Below, in pieces: positions 7,747 through 15,982 of a DNA stretch of 18,547 bases. This DNA is from CADEED01 sp044871085. GTDB lineage: Bacteria > Pseudomonadota > Gammaproteobacteria > Steroidobacterales > Steroidobacteraceae. The position numbers and the translations under genes were made by a program. Where the stretch lies: assembly GCA_044871085.1 (NCBI GenBank), contig JBIOZI010000255.1:1-18547 (forward strand). The letters run 5' to 3'. Every line of letters starts with the position of its first letter. The stretch's first letter is position 1. A model generated the notes under the pieces. It was not told where the DNA came from and made no database searches. It saw only the letters and a list, made by a program, of their open reading frames with translations.

Positions 7747-7773
7747 CGTGCGCTGACGGTCAGTCGCCGATAC

Positions 7774-10581
7774 TCATTTATGCTTCTTTTGCACCGCTTT
7801 CACCGCCGCCTCCGCGTTGACGAAGCCGTAGCCGTCGAGCTGGCTGTAGCCGTGCCCGAGCAGGTTGAAGAATTCGCCGCGGAAGGGGAAGCCGCCTTCG
7901 AATGTGCCGAAGAAGCTGGCGCCGCCCGAGACGACTCTGCCGGAGGGGATCAGCACACCGCCGCCGAGCAGATCCGCGGAGTTGCCTCCCGCCGCGCCGT
8001 TCGGACCCGAAACGTCCGTTTCATCGCGATCGACGCCGAACGACAGCAGATCTCCATTCCCAAAAGTCCCCGGCAGGAAGCTGATGTCGAGCTGCTTCCA
8101 CTGCCCCGCGAGGCCCGGCGGATCCGCCGGCAGCGAGAACGTGGCCAGTGCGTCGAGCGGGCTCAGACCCGACGTGCGACCGACCACGAACGGTTGACCC
8201 GGCGCCGGCAGCGGCGCTGCCCGCTCGTCGAACACGATGCCGCCCGGCGTGTTGGTCGGGTTCGCGCCGGTACCGTTGAGCGACAGGCTCGCCAGCGCGC
8301 GTTTGCCGAATTGCGTCACGGTGAAGACGTTCGGATCGAACTGGCTGATCGCGTTCGGATCGGCCGACGCGTTGATCGCGAGCAGGTTGTGCCGCGAGAT
8401 CCCGAAACCCCACGAGAAGTATGGATCGAGATCGTGCGTGAAGGCGCTGTCCTGGAGGATCTCGCGCATCTTCCTGGGTTTGACCGACCCCGGCCCGCCC
8501 GCGGCATCCAGCACGAGCGCTGCGATCGCCGCGGCATGCGGTGCCGCCGCACTGGTTCCGAAGAAGTTGGGGAACGTGTCCGCATCGACGGCCGAGTCCT
8601 GCGTGAAGAACGTCGTGTTGGCGCCGTCCATCGCGGCGAGATCGGGCTTCTGCCGGATCTCCACGTGTCGCAGACGCTGGCTGTCCTTGTCGAAGTAGAT
8701 AGTCGACGGGCCCGGCGAGGTGAAGCCTTCGGGCACGAACGGCGCGAAGAACGGATAGGCCGCGACCCCGATCGCACCTGCGGCCGAGTTGTGTCCGTAG
8801 GTCACCGGATCCAGGTAGCTGATGTATTCCTGCGGGTTCGTGTTTCCGAAGCCCACCCAGCGGATGCGGTCCGCGACGCGGCGGCTCGGCGTCGGCGTGT
8901 TGGCGCGAGCGATCACCATTTGCACCGCGATGGTTGCATTGATGCCGCCGAGCACCGCGGGGCGATTCGTGAGCGTGTTCTGCTCCGCCAGCGCACCGAT
9001 GAACTCTCCGGTGGAGCGGAAGAACAGCACGTTGTAGTCCGACAGTACGGCCTCGGGAAGATCGGCGTTCGAGACCGTGTACTTGAAGTCACCGCCGGTC
9101 GGTACGAAGCTCGTGACCCGGACGCGATACGTTCCGGTGGCCGGCAGCTCCACGGCGAAAAATTCGGGATTCGTACCGGTGTCCTTGGTGGCAATCGACA
9201 CGTTGGCCGGGCTGAACAACTCCAGCACGATGTCGGGAATCGACGTGCCGGTGGTCGTCGTGTCGCCGTCGACCAGGATGTACACCTGCTGGCCCGCGGT
9301 GCCGCTGAACGTGAAGTCCGCGGCGCCGCCGTTGGGCACCGTGCCGGTACCCGACGCGAACGGCGCGCCGACGGGCGTCGGCGGCCTCGCGTCGAACGGC
9401 TCGTTCCACTGCAGGACGACGGTGTTGCTGCTGCCCGGATTGACCGTGAACTGGACGTTCTGCGCGATGTCGAGCGCGCCGTTGGTGGCGAAGTTGTGGA
9501 AGCCGCCGGCATACAACGCCGGGTTCACGTTCGAAAAGTTCAGATTCGTGCCCGCCCACGACGTGGAGTTGCCCGGTACGATCTGGATCTTCGCGTCGTA
9601 CGCCTGCGACGCCGGACGATTTCCGGCCGAGGAGAAGTACGACACACCCTTGGCGACGACTTCATCGACTGCCTGCGCAACGATGCCGTCCTGAAAGAAC
9701 GGCTCAGCGAGATAGATGATGTCGTCGACGATCACGTCGGCCTTGAAGCCCGCGCGGAAGTTCGGGGCTGCCGGGTCGCCCGCCAATGCGCGAATGTTGT
9801 TTGCGAAGCCGAGCTCGCCGGTGTTCGCCGTCGCGAAGCCGAGTTTTGCCTTCGGCGCGAGGTCGTGCACGATCTGCAGCATCGCGCGGCCTTCGTCGGT
9901 GCGCGCCGGGAAGTCCTCGAGAACCACGACCGGCTCGGTATTGCCCGCGGGATTGCCCACACCCGGGAGATCACCGCTCGCGATGTCGAGCGCCGCGCTG
10001 TTCGGCGCGACGTTGGTGTCATAGCTGTCGGACATCACGCCGACGGTGATCCCGGAGCCATCCACACCCGCGGGAAGTTTGTCCACGCGGTGCTGCACGA
10101 TGCCCTGGCTGTCGGTGGCGCCGACGTTGGTGACCATCGGGCTCGACGGCACGATGGCCAGCACGCCCTTGGTGCGCGCGACGCTCAGGAGCTGTTCGAC
10201 CGGGACATAGGCCTCGACGAGGCCCGGGCCGTAAGACAGGTCCGATGCCACGACCTCGACGCCTTCCATCTGCTGCAGCGAGCCCAGCGTCTGCGATGCG
10301 GCTGGCGAGCCGTCGAGCGAAATGCGGACGAGGGCGCGGTTGGCGTCGTCGAACTGCACCGGTGAGGTCACCGCCACCTCCGGCTCGCCGCTCTCGGCGG
10401 CCGCGCGCGCCGAGGCGCGGGCCGCGGCCGGTGGCGCGACGAGTTGCTGCAGGCCCTCGCCGAGAATTGCCGTTTCGTCGGCCGCCAATGCCGTGGCTGG
10501 CGCGAGCGCCAGACCCAAGGCGATCGACAACCCCAGCCGCGCGAGCTTTGCCGCGCTGGCTCGTCCTTTCTGACTTTCCAT
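7774..10581 (-). CDS. Exported S8-type (subtilisin-like) serine peptidase
   Basis: The 935-residue exported protein has a signal peptide (about 1-34, ATALAA). A propeptide-like region extends to about 150. The split S8 core follows: VGVMSDSYD with candidate Asp185/Asp188, TDEGRAMLQIVHDLAP (228-242), FSSAGN with oxyanion Asn321, and FGTSAAAPHAAAIAAL with Ser677. The usual HGT motif is replaced by EGRA, putting Glu230 at the His position. A beta-rich segment like a pre-peptidase C-terminal domain (about 370-505) sits between Asn and Ser. The closing helix motif GYGFVNAEAAV appears only at 917-927, after another insert of about 190 residues. GGGGAG lies seven bases before the ATG at 10581, and a terminator follows the stop. 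It is probably secreted or cell-surface; the substrate is unknown. Confidence 0.88.
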   Translation of the reverse strand: MESQKGRASAAKLARLGLSIALGLALAPATALAADETAILGEGLQQLVAPPAAARASARAAAESGEPEVAVTSPVQFDDANRALVRISLDGSPAASQTLGSLQQMEGVEVVASDLSYGPGLVEAYVPVEQLLSVARTKGVLAIVPSSPMVTNVGATDSQGIVQHRVDKLPAGVDGSGITVGVMSDSYDTNVAPNSAALDIASGDLPGVGNPAGNTEPVVVLEDFPARTDEGRAMLQIVHDLAPKAKLGFATANTGELGFANNIRALAGDPAAPNFRAGFKADVIVDDIIYLAEPFFQDGIVAQAVDEVVAKGVSYFSSAGNRPASQAYDAKIQIVPGNSTSWAGTNLNFSNVNPALYAGGFHNFATNGALDIAQNVQFTVNPGSSNTVVLQWNEPFDARPPTPVGAPFASGTGTVPNGGAADFTFSGTAGQQVYILVDGDTTTTGTSIPDIVLELFSPANVSIATKDTGTNPEFFAVELPATGTYRVRVTSFVPTGGDFKYTVSNADLPEAVLSDYNVLFFRSTGEFIGALAEQNTLTNRPAVLGGINATIAVQMVIARANTPTPSRRVADRIRWVGFGNTNPQEYISYLDPVTYGHNSAAGAIGVAAYPFFAPFVPEGFTSPGPSTIYFDKDSQRLRHVEIRQKPDLAAMDGANTTFFTQDSAVDADTFPNFFGTSAAAPHAAAIAALVLDAAGGPGSVKPRKMREILQDSAFTHDLDPYFSWGFGISRHNLLAINASADPNAISQFDPNVFTVTQFGKRALASLSLNGTGANPTNTPGGIVFDERAAPLPAPGQPFVVGRTSGLSPLDALATFSLPADPPGLAGQWKQLDISFLPGTFGNGDLLSFGVDRDETDVSGPNGAAGGNSADLLGGGVLIPSGRVVSGGASFFGTFEGGFPFRGEFFNLLGHGYSQLDGYGFVNAEAAVKAVQKKHK

Positions 10582-10765
10582 GTTTCAGCTCCCCAATTGT
10601 TCGTAGGTTGGCGACCACGCAGCTGCCGAACGCGTGCTTTTCTTAGGTTCTGGGCACACGAGACAGTCGAATGTGATCGCCGATGGGCACTGAAGCTACG
10701 CCTGCGCCTGCGACGATTCAACACCGCAGCGGGCCACTTCCTGCGCAACACTGCGGTGCGCCCTG

Positions 10766-11250
10766 ATGCGATGGAACGAAGCGTACGAGCGTTCAGCCGA
10801 CGCCAACGCCGCCAGCGACTTCGCGTGGACATGCAAGCAGGCGTGCGTCGACGTCCAACCCTCGCAAGCCGACCTGGACTACACCATCAAGGCCATGAAG
10901 ACCCGCAACGTGCGGACGGTCGGGGAGAGCAAGGCGTGGTGCGGAATCTTCGCCGGGATATGGGCCTACGTCGGAGTAGGCGTCACGTACTCTCAATTGG
11001 ACCGCATCCAATGCCAACGTCGTCAAGGCGGACGAGGGTGTGTCCTGGCGCAAGGTGTGGGCAACAAGAGCGACAGGGCAGGCGGCATCGGCGCCATCGC
11101 GGCGAGCAACACCACTTCGTCGTCACCGACGTCAACGAGCCCACCGTGTGCTCCGTGGATGGCAACCTGGCTGGGAACACCGTCATCGAATACGCCAGTT
11201 GGAAGCAGACCCTCGCGTACATCATCGCGTATTACACGCCCGATGACTAA
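10766..11250 (+). pseudogene. Frameshifted remnant of a Cys/His amidase-like (CHAP/NlpC-type) domain
   Basis: Recognisable pieces of one protein lie in different frames. Frame 10766 gives ESKAWCGIFAGIWAYVGVGV with a candidate catalytic Cys. Near 10991 the likely continuation NWTASNANVVKADEGVSWRKVW is one frame over. AIAASN near 11100 returns to the first frame. HHFVVTDVNEPTVCSVDGN and TVIEYASWKQTLAYIIAYY, ending at 11250, are in the third. A WCGIFA motif followed by HHF and a DGN...G segment recalls Cys-His amidase-like domains known from lytic enzymes and polymorphic toxins; the family is not certain. At least three frame changes are needed, so it is decayed unless the sequence has errors. 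The true N-terminus is unclear, and no intact copy is in the window. Confidence 0.6.
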
Positions 11251-11569
11251 GGGTGCGAAGCGGGGGTACGCCACGGTCGGCAGATGACGGCCGGTGTTGG
11301 TGGAGCTGCGACCCGAGGCATGTCTCCCGTGCCAAGTGGTTGATTGCCAACGTCGGTGAATTAGTTAGCCGGTGTCATGAGCTCGGCGCCGGCGTTCGAC
11401 TCACGCCCTTTCCATAACGCGCGGCCTAACAAGTTGTGCCGGTCCGCGAAAGCCAACCCGCACACCCTCGGCGGGTTTGCAACGCAGCACCCACCCTGCT
11501 ACTAGTCACGGTTCTCCGCGAACCGGCGCTGTGCGACACTAGATAGTAAGGACGCATTCATGCGGCAGT
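11251..11569. other. Gene-free, hairpin-rich interval upstream of the sigma factor gene
   Basis: I see no credible gene in this stretch of about 320 bases. It contains a 10-bp stem with one mismatch (11452-11461 with 11471-11480). That stem is nested inside an 11-bp stem with one mismatch (11438-11448 with 11517-11527). The promoter of the sigma factor gene must lie here or just downstream. No convincing -35/-10 pair stands out. Confidence 0.5.
11548..11552 (+). promoter_or_regulatory. Shine-Dalgarno AAGGA serving an ATG out of frame with the sigma factor
   Basis: AAGGA is seven bases before an ATG at 11560. That ATG opens a 46-codon frame ending at 11700, inside the sigma factor gene but in another frame. 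The sigma factor's own starts (TTG 11570, ATG 11585) have weaker ribosome sites. Confidence 0.4.
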
Positions 11570-11584
11570 TTGAGCGGGTGCCTT

Positions 11585-12115
11585 ATGGTCCATCACGTCG
11601 AAACTGCTTTCCAGAAGTGGCACGTGGAAGTCTACGCACTGGCGCGTGCGAGGCTGCGGCGGGACCGGGCGCCCATCTCCACCGGAACGCTCGCGCATGA
11701 GCTCTACATCAACCTGAGGACGCGCGCCGCCGCATCATTCGAGAGTCGCGGTGAGTTCCTGGCCTACGTGAGCCGCGCGATCCGGTCGATCCTCGTCGAC
11801 ATGGCCCGAGCGCGCATCGCGCAAAAACGCGCCGCGGAATTGCTGCCGCTCACCCTCGGCGCGGAAGTGCACGACTACGCCGGCACCCCCGAAGAGCTCG
11901 TACAGCTCGACCAGGCGCTGGTGCTGCTCGAGCAGCTCGATTCCACCGCGGCGATGGTCGCAGACCTGCGGATCATTGGCGGACTCGAAGTCCCGATCAT
12001 CGCCGCGGAGCTGGGAATCGGGGAGACGACGGTCAAGCGCCACTGGAAAAAGGCCAAGCAATTTCTCAAGAAGGTCCTGCGCGACGGCATGGATGCCCGC
12101 CATGAGCCAGCATGA
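11585..12115 (+). CDS. ECF-type RNA polymerase sigma factor (TIGR02999-like)
   Basis: The 176-residue protein resembles the ECF sigma subfamily often annotated TIGR02999 or 'ECF-like sigma'. Region 2 spans roughly VYALARARLRRDR through LAHELYINL and FLAYVSRAIRSILVDMARARIAQKR, which matches the usual 'HEAYLRL ... RRILVDHARARRAAKR' pattern. Region 4 ends in a helix-turn-helix, IIAAELGIGETTVKRHWKKAKQFL, that would read the -35 element. The N-terminus is a little short for the group. I chose ATG 11585; TTG 11570 in the same frame is possible. The gene overlaps the downstream kinase by 14 nt. In this subfamily such kinases commonly sit next to the sigma factor and are thought to control it, perhaps in place of an anti-sigma factor. 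None is seen here. Confidence 0.85.
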   Translation: MVHHVETAFQKWHVEVYALARARLRRDRAPISTGTLAHELYINLRTRAAASFESRGEFLAYVSRAIRSILVDMARARIAQKRAAELLPLTLGAEVHDYAGTPEELVQLDQALVLLEQLDSTAAMVADLRIIGGLEVPIIAAELGIGETTVKRHWKKAKQFLKKVLRDGMDARHEPA

Positions 12116-14807
12116 TGTGCTCGCCAAAGTGCTGGAGCTGCTGGCGCTCGGACCACAGCAGCGCGCACAGGAGCTCGCGCGCGTCGCCGACACCGATCCG
12201 GAATTCCATGCGCTGTTGCTGAGCTGGCCGGATTCGCCGGCAACCACCAGCTCGCACTCGCTGCTGCGAGCCGTGGACGGCGCCATCATGAGCCAGGCGC
12301 AGCCTGCGCCGATTCATTTCGTCCCCGGCGAGATCGTCGATGGGTATCGCCTCATACGCGAGCTCGCGCGCGGCGGGATGTCCGTGGTGTGGGTCGCGGA
12401 ACGCGCGGACGGAATCGTCCAGCGACAGATCGCGCTCAAGATGCCGGACGTGCTCATTTCCGAGGTCCACCAGCGCGAGCGACTCGCGCGCGAGCGTGAC
12501 GTGCTGGCGGCGCTGGCGCATCCGCACATCGCGAGACTCTACGACGCAGGCGTGACGCAGTCCGGGCAGCCGTACCTGGCGCTCGAGCTCATCGCCGACG
12601 GAATGCCGATCACCGCCTACTGCGACCAGCGCGGACTGTCGGTCCGCCAGCGGCTGCAGGTCTTCCTGCAAGTTCTGTCCGCGGTCGAGTACGCCCACGC
12701 GCACATGATCGTTCACCGCGATCTCAAGCCCTCCAACATCCTGGTGAACGCACTCGGCGAAGTGAAGCTGCTCGACTTCGGCATCGCGAAGCTGTTGACC
12801 GCGCCGCACTCGAGCAGCGGCGTTTCCGACCTGACCCAAACGGGCGGCTTCGTGATGACGCCGCGCTATGCGGCGCCGGAGCAGCTCAGCGGAAAATCGA
12901 TCTCCACGGCCACGGACATCTACGTGCTCGGCCTCGTCCTGCACGAGCTGCTCACCGGACGACTGCCCAGGGCGTCCGACATGCACAGCCCGCTGTCGGT
13001 CGCTCGAGCCGTCGCCGCCGTGGTGGACGATGAGCCGGGTCGTGCGAGCCGCTCGCCCATCGACGAGACTGCGGCGGCGGCACGGGGCGGCTCGGTGCCA
13101 AAACTGCGCGCGGAGATCACCGGGGATCTCGACCGGATCCTCGCAAAGGCCCTGCGCCCGCGCCCGGAGGATCGTTATCCGTCGGTCGAGCGATACGCGG
13201 ATGACATCCGGCGCTTCCTAGCCTATCTACCGGTCGCCGCGACGCCGCCCTCATTCCTCCACTCCGCGCGCCTGTTCCTGCGGCGCAATTCCGGCGTGAG
13301 CATCGCGGCGGGTGTCGGCCTGGCTACCGTGCTCGCCGTCGGAGGCGTCGCGTTCGGGCAATTCCAGGAGTCGCGGGCCAATGAGCTGCGCGCGCAGGCG
13401 GTGCGCGATTTCATCTTCGGCCTCTTGAACGATGCCGAGCCGGATGAGAACCAGCCGGAGGGCGAGGTCACCGGCAAACAAATGGTGGATGCGGCGGTGC
13501 GCCGCGCGCAGCGGGAATTTGCCTCGACTCCGAGATTGCAGGGCGAGCTGCTGGCGGAACTGGGCCGCATGTACACACGCCTCGGCGAGTCCGACACCGC
13601 CACCAGCGTCATGAGCGGCGCGTTGACCCTGCTGCAGGCCCACGCTCCGCGGGACGATCCGGCGCTCAACAAGACCCGGGCACACCTCGCGGACGCCGCG
13701 CTCGCCGCGAGCGACGTGAATGGAGCGCGCGCGCTGGCGCTCGCGGCGCAGCAGGACTGCACGCGGCCCGGCGCCGAATGCTCGAAGGCAGTGGCATATG
13801 CGAGCACCGTGCTGAGCCGCATCGCGGCCCGCGAAGGTCGCAATGACGATGCACTCATGTTGATGCAGCGCTCCGTCGCGGCCACGGTGGCGGGCTTCGG
13901 ACCGCGCGATGCGGAGACGGCGCTGGCGTACACCAACCATGCGATCCTGGCGCGCAATGCCGGCCGCATCCAGGAAGCCGGCAACGAAATGAAGCAGGCT
14001 GCGATGATTGCGGATTCACTCGTCCTGCGTGCGGCTGATCGGATCATCATCGAGCGCACCTCTGCGATCCTCGACATCGATCTCGGCCATTACCCCGCGG
14101 CGCGCGAGCGGCTGAGCACGCTCATGAACCGGACCAAGGACCGCAAAGAGCGGGGTATCCAGCAACGACTCATTGCGACCGCCTTGCTACTGCAGGGGGA
14201 AGGCCCGTCCGCGCTGGCCACCGTCGAAAGTGCCATCGAGGACTCATCGGCCGCGAAGGATCAGCCAGAGGTCCTCAGGCAGCAGGTGTTGCGGGCCCGT
14301 GCGTTGTCGCTCGTCGGGCGACACCGGGATGCGCTCGCGGCCATAAACGACGTGCTCGCAACCCTGAAAGGGCGTGCCGAGCGTGGCACCACCCTGGTCG
14401 CGCTCCGGGCACGTCGCGCACATGGCGAGATCCTGGCGCGGTCGGGCGCCATGAAAGCCGCCCGTGACGAGCTGGAGCCGCTCGTGGCGGAGAGCGCGGA
14501 CCTCGAGCAGACACTCGAGCTCCTGGGCTGCGTGTTGCGGGAGCTCGGACAGGTGCCCGAGGCACTGGCATTGCACCAGCGTGCGCGCGCGCTATTCGAA
14601 AAAGAATTGCCGCCGGACCATCCTTTTCTGCTCCGGAATACGCTCTATAAAGAAGCGGCACTCGTTTTGATGGCTCCGACGCCGGCAACGCGGGCGCGAT
14701 TCTCTGAACGAGCGGCGCAGTTTTCCCGCCAGTTCGCGAGCACCTCGTCGTGGAAGAAGTTGATCGAGACATGCACGAGGCAGCCCGACTGTCGACTACT
14801 GCTCTGA
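12102..14807 (+). CDS. Membrane Ser/Thr protein kinase with C-terminal TPR-like sensor region
   Basis: The 901-residue protein has a short N-terminal helical part (1-75). A complete Hanks-type kinase domain follows (about 82-375): glycine loop LARGGMSVVW, Lys113 in ALKM, HRDLKPSN with Asp207, DFG Asp225, and TPRYAAPE at the activation segment end. All catalytic residues are present. A transmembrane helix at about 399-420 places residues 430-901 outside the cytoplasm. That part is helical with TPR-like repeats, for example LLAELGRMYTRLGESDTATSVMSGAL and LGCVLRELGQVPEALALHQRA. The start at 12102 overlaps the sigma gene by 14 nt, implying coupling. By family precedent it phosphorylates the sigma factor or associated proteins in response to a signal sensed by the TPR region; the signal is unknown. 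Confidence 0.9.
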   Translation: MSQHDVLAKVLELLALGPQQRAQELARVADTDPEFHALLLSWPDSPATTSSHSLLRAVDGAIMSQAQPAPIHFVPGEIVDGYRLIRELARGGMSVVWVAERADGIVQRQIALKMPDVLISEVHQRERLARERDVLAALAHPHIARLYDAGVTQSGQPYLALELIADGMPITAYCDQRGLSVRQRLQVFLQVLSAVEYAHAHMIVHRDLKPSNILVNALGEVKLLDFGIAKLLTAPHSSSGVSDLTQTGGFVMTPRYAAPEQLSGKSISTATDIYVLGLVLHELLTGRLPRASDMHSPLSVARAVAAVVDDEPGRASRSPIDETAAAARGGSVPKLRAEITGDLDRILAKALRPRPEDRYPSVERYADDIRRFLAYLPVAATPPSFLHSARLFLRRNSGVSIAAGVGLATVLAVGGVAFGQFQESRANELRAQAVRDFIFGLLNDAEPDENQPEGEVTGKQMVDAAVRRAQREFASTPRLQGELLAELGRMYTRLGESDTATSVMSGALTLLQAHAPRDDPALNKTRAHLADAALAASDVNGARALALAAQQDCTRPGAECSKAVAYASTVLSRIAAREGRNDDALMLMQRSVAATVAGFGPRDAETALAYTNHAILARNAGRIQEAGNEMKQAAMIADSLVLRAADRIIIERTSAILDIDLGHYPAARERLSTLMNRTKDRKERGIQQRLIATALLLQGEGPSALATVESAIEDSSAAKDQPEVLRQQVLRARALSLVGRHRDALAAINDVLATLKGRAERGTTLVALRARRAHGEILARSGAMKAARDELEPLVAESADLEQTLELLGCVLRELGQVPEALALHQRARALFEKELPPDHPFLLRNTLYKEAALVLMAPTPATRARFSERAAQFSRQFASTSSWKKLIETCTRQPDCRLLL

Positions 14808-14862
14808 TCGTTGCTCAAACCATCAGGCGGGCGCTCGAGCGGGCGCTCGCACGGAGACGTCC

Positions 14863-15837
14863 ATGAGATATCTGTCCAGTTCGAGCACGGCCCTCGTGGG
14901 GCTGGCGCTGCTTTTCATCGCGGCACCGGTTCCCGCCCAGTCACAAGTTCCGATTTCCGAATCGGACGTGAAATCGCTGGTGGGGCGAATTTCCCGTGGG
15001 ATGGCCGGCCTCGGCATCCTCGACGTCCAGTCCAATGGTTTCGTCGCGGCCTGTGGTCCCATGGTGGAGCCGGAAGGCGTGCTCGAGATCCCGTTTTTCG
15101 TGGACGGCGCCTCGGCGAATGCCGGCGAGGTATTCGCGAACAGCCGGCCGAGGGCAGTCGGCTCTGCCTCGGTACAAGACAGCTCTCTTTTCCTGAATGG
15201 CAGCGGATCGTCGGCGCGCGACGGCAGATCGATCGAAACCTACACGTGGTCATACCGAAGGGCGCCGGATCGCACCGAAACGTTGTATTCCGGCGGCGAA
15301 GTGTCGACCAGCGTTCCCCTGCCCGGCGGAAGCGGGACGCTCTATCTACAAGTAACCGACAACCGTGGACAGGAGTCGTCATCCGTGCCGGTCCCGATCG
15401 CGAGGATGACCACGCTTTCGGCGGCCACGCCGCCACCCCCACCGCCGGTTCCGACCCCTGCGGTACCGGCGGCGCATCGCAGTATCAAAGTGATGTCGGC
15501 GCGGCAGATCGATAGGGTGCGCAGCGCGCTCGTGCTGTATCGAAGGGGAGGCATAAAGGAAATCAGGCGCATCAGCATCTGGGGCGTTCGCGGCAATCTG
15601 CTGTGCGAGCCGCCGCCGACCTGGAAATTGCTGGCCGGCCTCGATGTTCTCGGCCGGGACATCGACGTTCTCGCACGGGCTCTGGTCAGGGTGGACCCGG
15701 GCAACATCACGTACGCGACCCGGCTCTCATCCGTCGTTCGCACCAGCCCGGACATGAACGTTCCATTCGCCGCGCTCAAAGAGATGCATGGGCGGCCGCG
15801 AGAAACGCAGTTCACGAGGGGCCAGCCTCCGCCCTGA
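14863..15837 (+). CDS. Exported protein with PKD-like domain, Pro-rich linker and unknown C-terminal domain
   Basis: The 324-residue protein has a signal peptide at 1-26 (PVPAQS). A helical stretch, ESDVKSLVGRISRGMAGLGI, follows. Residues about 98-179 look like a PKD/Ig-like beta-sandwich: LFLNGSGSSARDGRSIETYTW and, later, GTLYLQVTDNRGQESSSVPV. A proline-rich linker (about 189-203) leads to an unrecognised C-terminal domain (205-324) with conserved-looking helices around MSARQIDRVRSALVLYRR. A GGAG site precedes the ATG. It starts 55 nt after the kinase in the same direction and ends at a strong terminator, so it is probably the last gene of a sigma-kinase transcript. It may be a surface protein under control of that pair; no enzymatic motif is visible. 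Confidence 0.78.
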   Translation: MRYLSSSSTALVGLALLFIAAPVPAQSQVPISESDVKSLVGRISRGMAGLGILDVQSNGFVAACGPMVEPEGVLEIPFFVDGASANAGEVFANSRPRAVGSASVQDSSLFLNGSGSSARDGRSIETYTWSYRRAPDRTETLYSGGEVSTSVPLPGGSGTLYLQVTDNRGQESSSVPVPIARMTTLSAATPPPPPPVPTPAVPAAHRSIKVMSARQIDRVRSALVLYRRGGIKEIRRISIWGVRGNLLCEPPPTWKLLAGLDVLGRDIDVLARALVRVDPGNITYATRLSSVVRTSPDMNVPFAALKEMHGRPRETQFTRGQPPP

Positions 15838-15869
15838 GAAATCGGCCGCCGGCCATCCGTTCGACTGTC

Positions 15870-15902
15870 AGCGCCTCGACGGCCACGATCCGTCGAGGCG
15901 CT
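15870..15902 (+). terminator. Rho-independent terminator closing the sigma/kinase/PKD-protein unit
   Basis: Arms 15870-15882 and 15890-15902 pair perfectly over 13 bp with a 7-nt loop (CCACGAT). Read rightwards they are followed by TTCGTTTG. It is 32 nt after the stop of the PKD-like protein gene. Confidence 0.85.
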
Positions 15903-15982
15903 TTCGTTTGCGCGCACCTGGCCTCCCGATCACGCGAAATCCGCTCTAGTAATTAAGAGCTTCCACTTTCGGTGAATCGGCA

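Noticed and set aside
7711..10365. A very long rightward open frame (884 codons) opposite the S8 peptidase.
   Set aside because: It is Arg/His/Val-rich with no domain, signal or good start, and is the antisense shadow of a GC-rich gene whose own frame has clear S8 motifs.
10444..10765. Rightward open frame continuing from the peptidase 5' end into the decayed amidase-like gene.
   Set aside because: The first part is antisense to the peptidase and lacks protein character. Only the final segment (about 11110-11250) matches the amidase-like domain.
11364..11480. Possible integron attC site: GCCTAACAAG at 11424 and a near-core GTTAGCC at 11364, beside a decayed toxin-like gene.
   Set aside because: No matching GTTRRRY core is found at a proper distance after GCCTAAC, GTTAGCC breaks the consensus, and the expected paired L boxes are absent.
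13223..14077. Leftward open frame of 284 codons opposite the kinase gene.
   Set aside because: It is Ser/Ala/Arg-rich antisense sequence; the kinase frame is continuous with transmembrane and TPR features.
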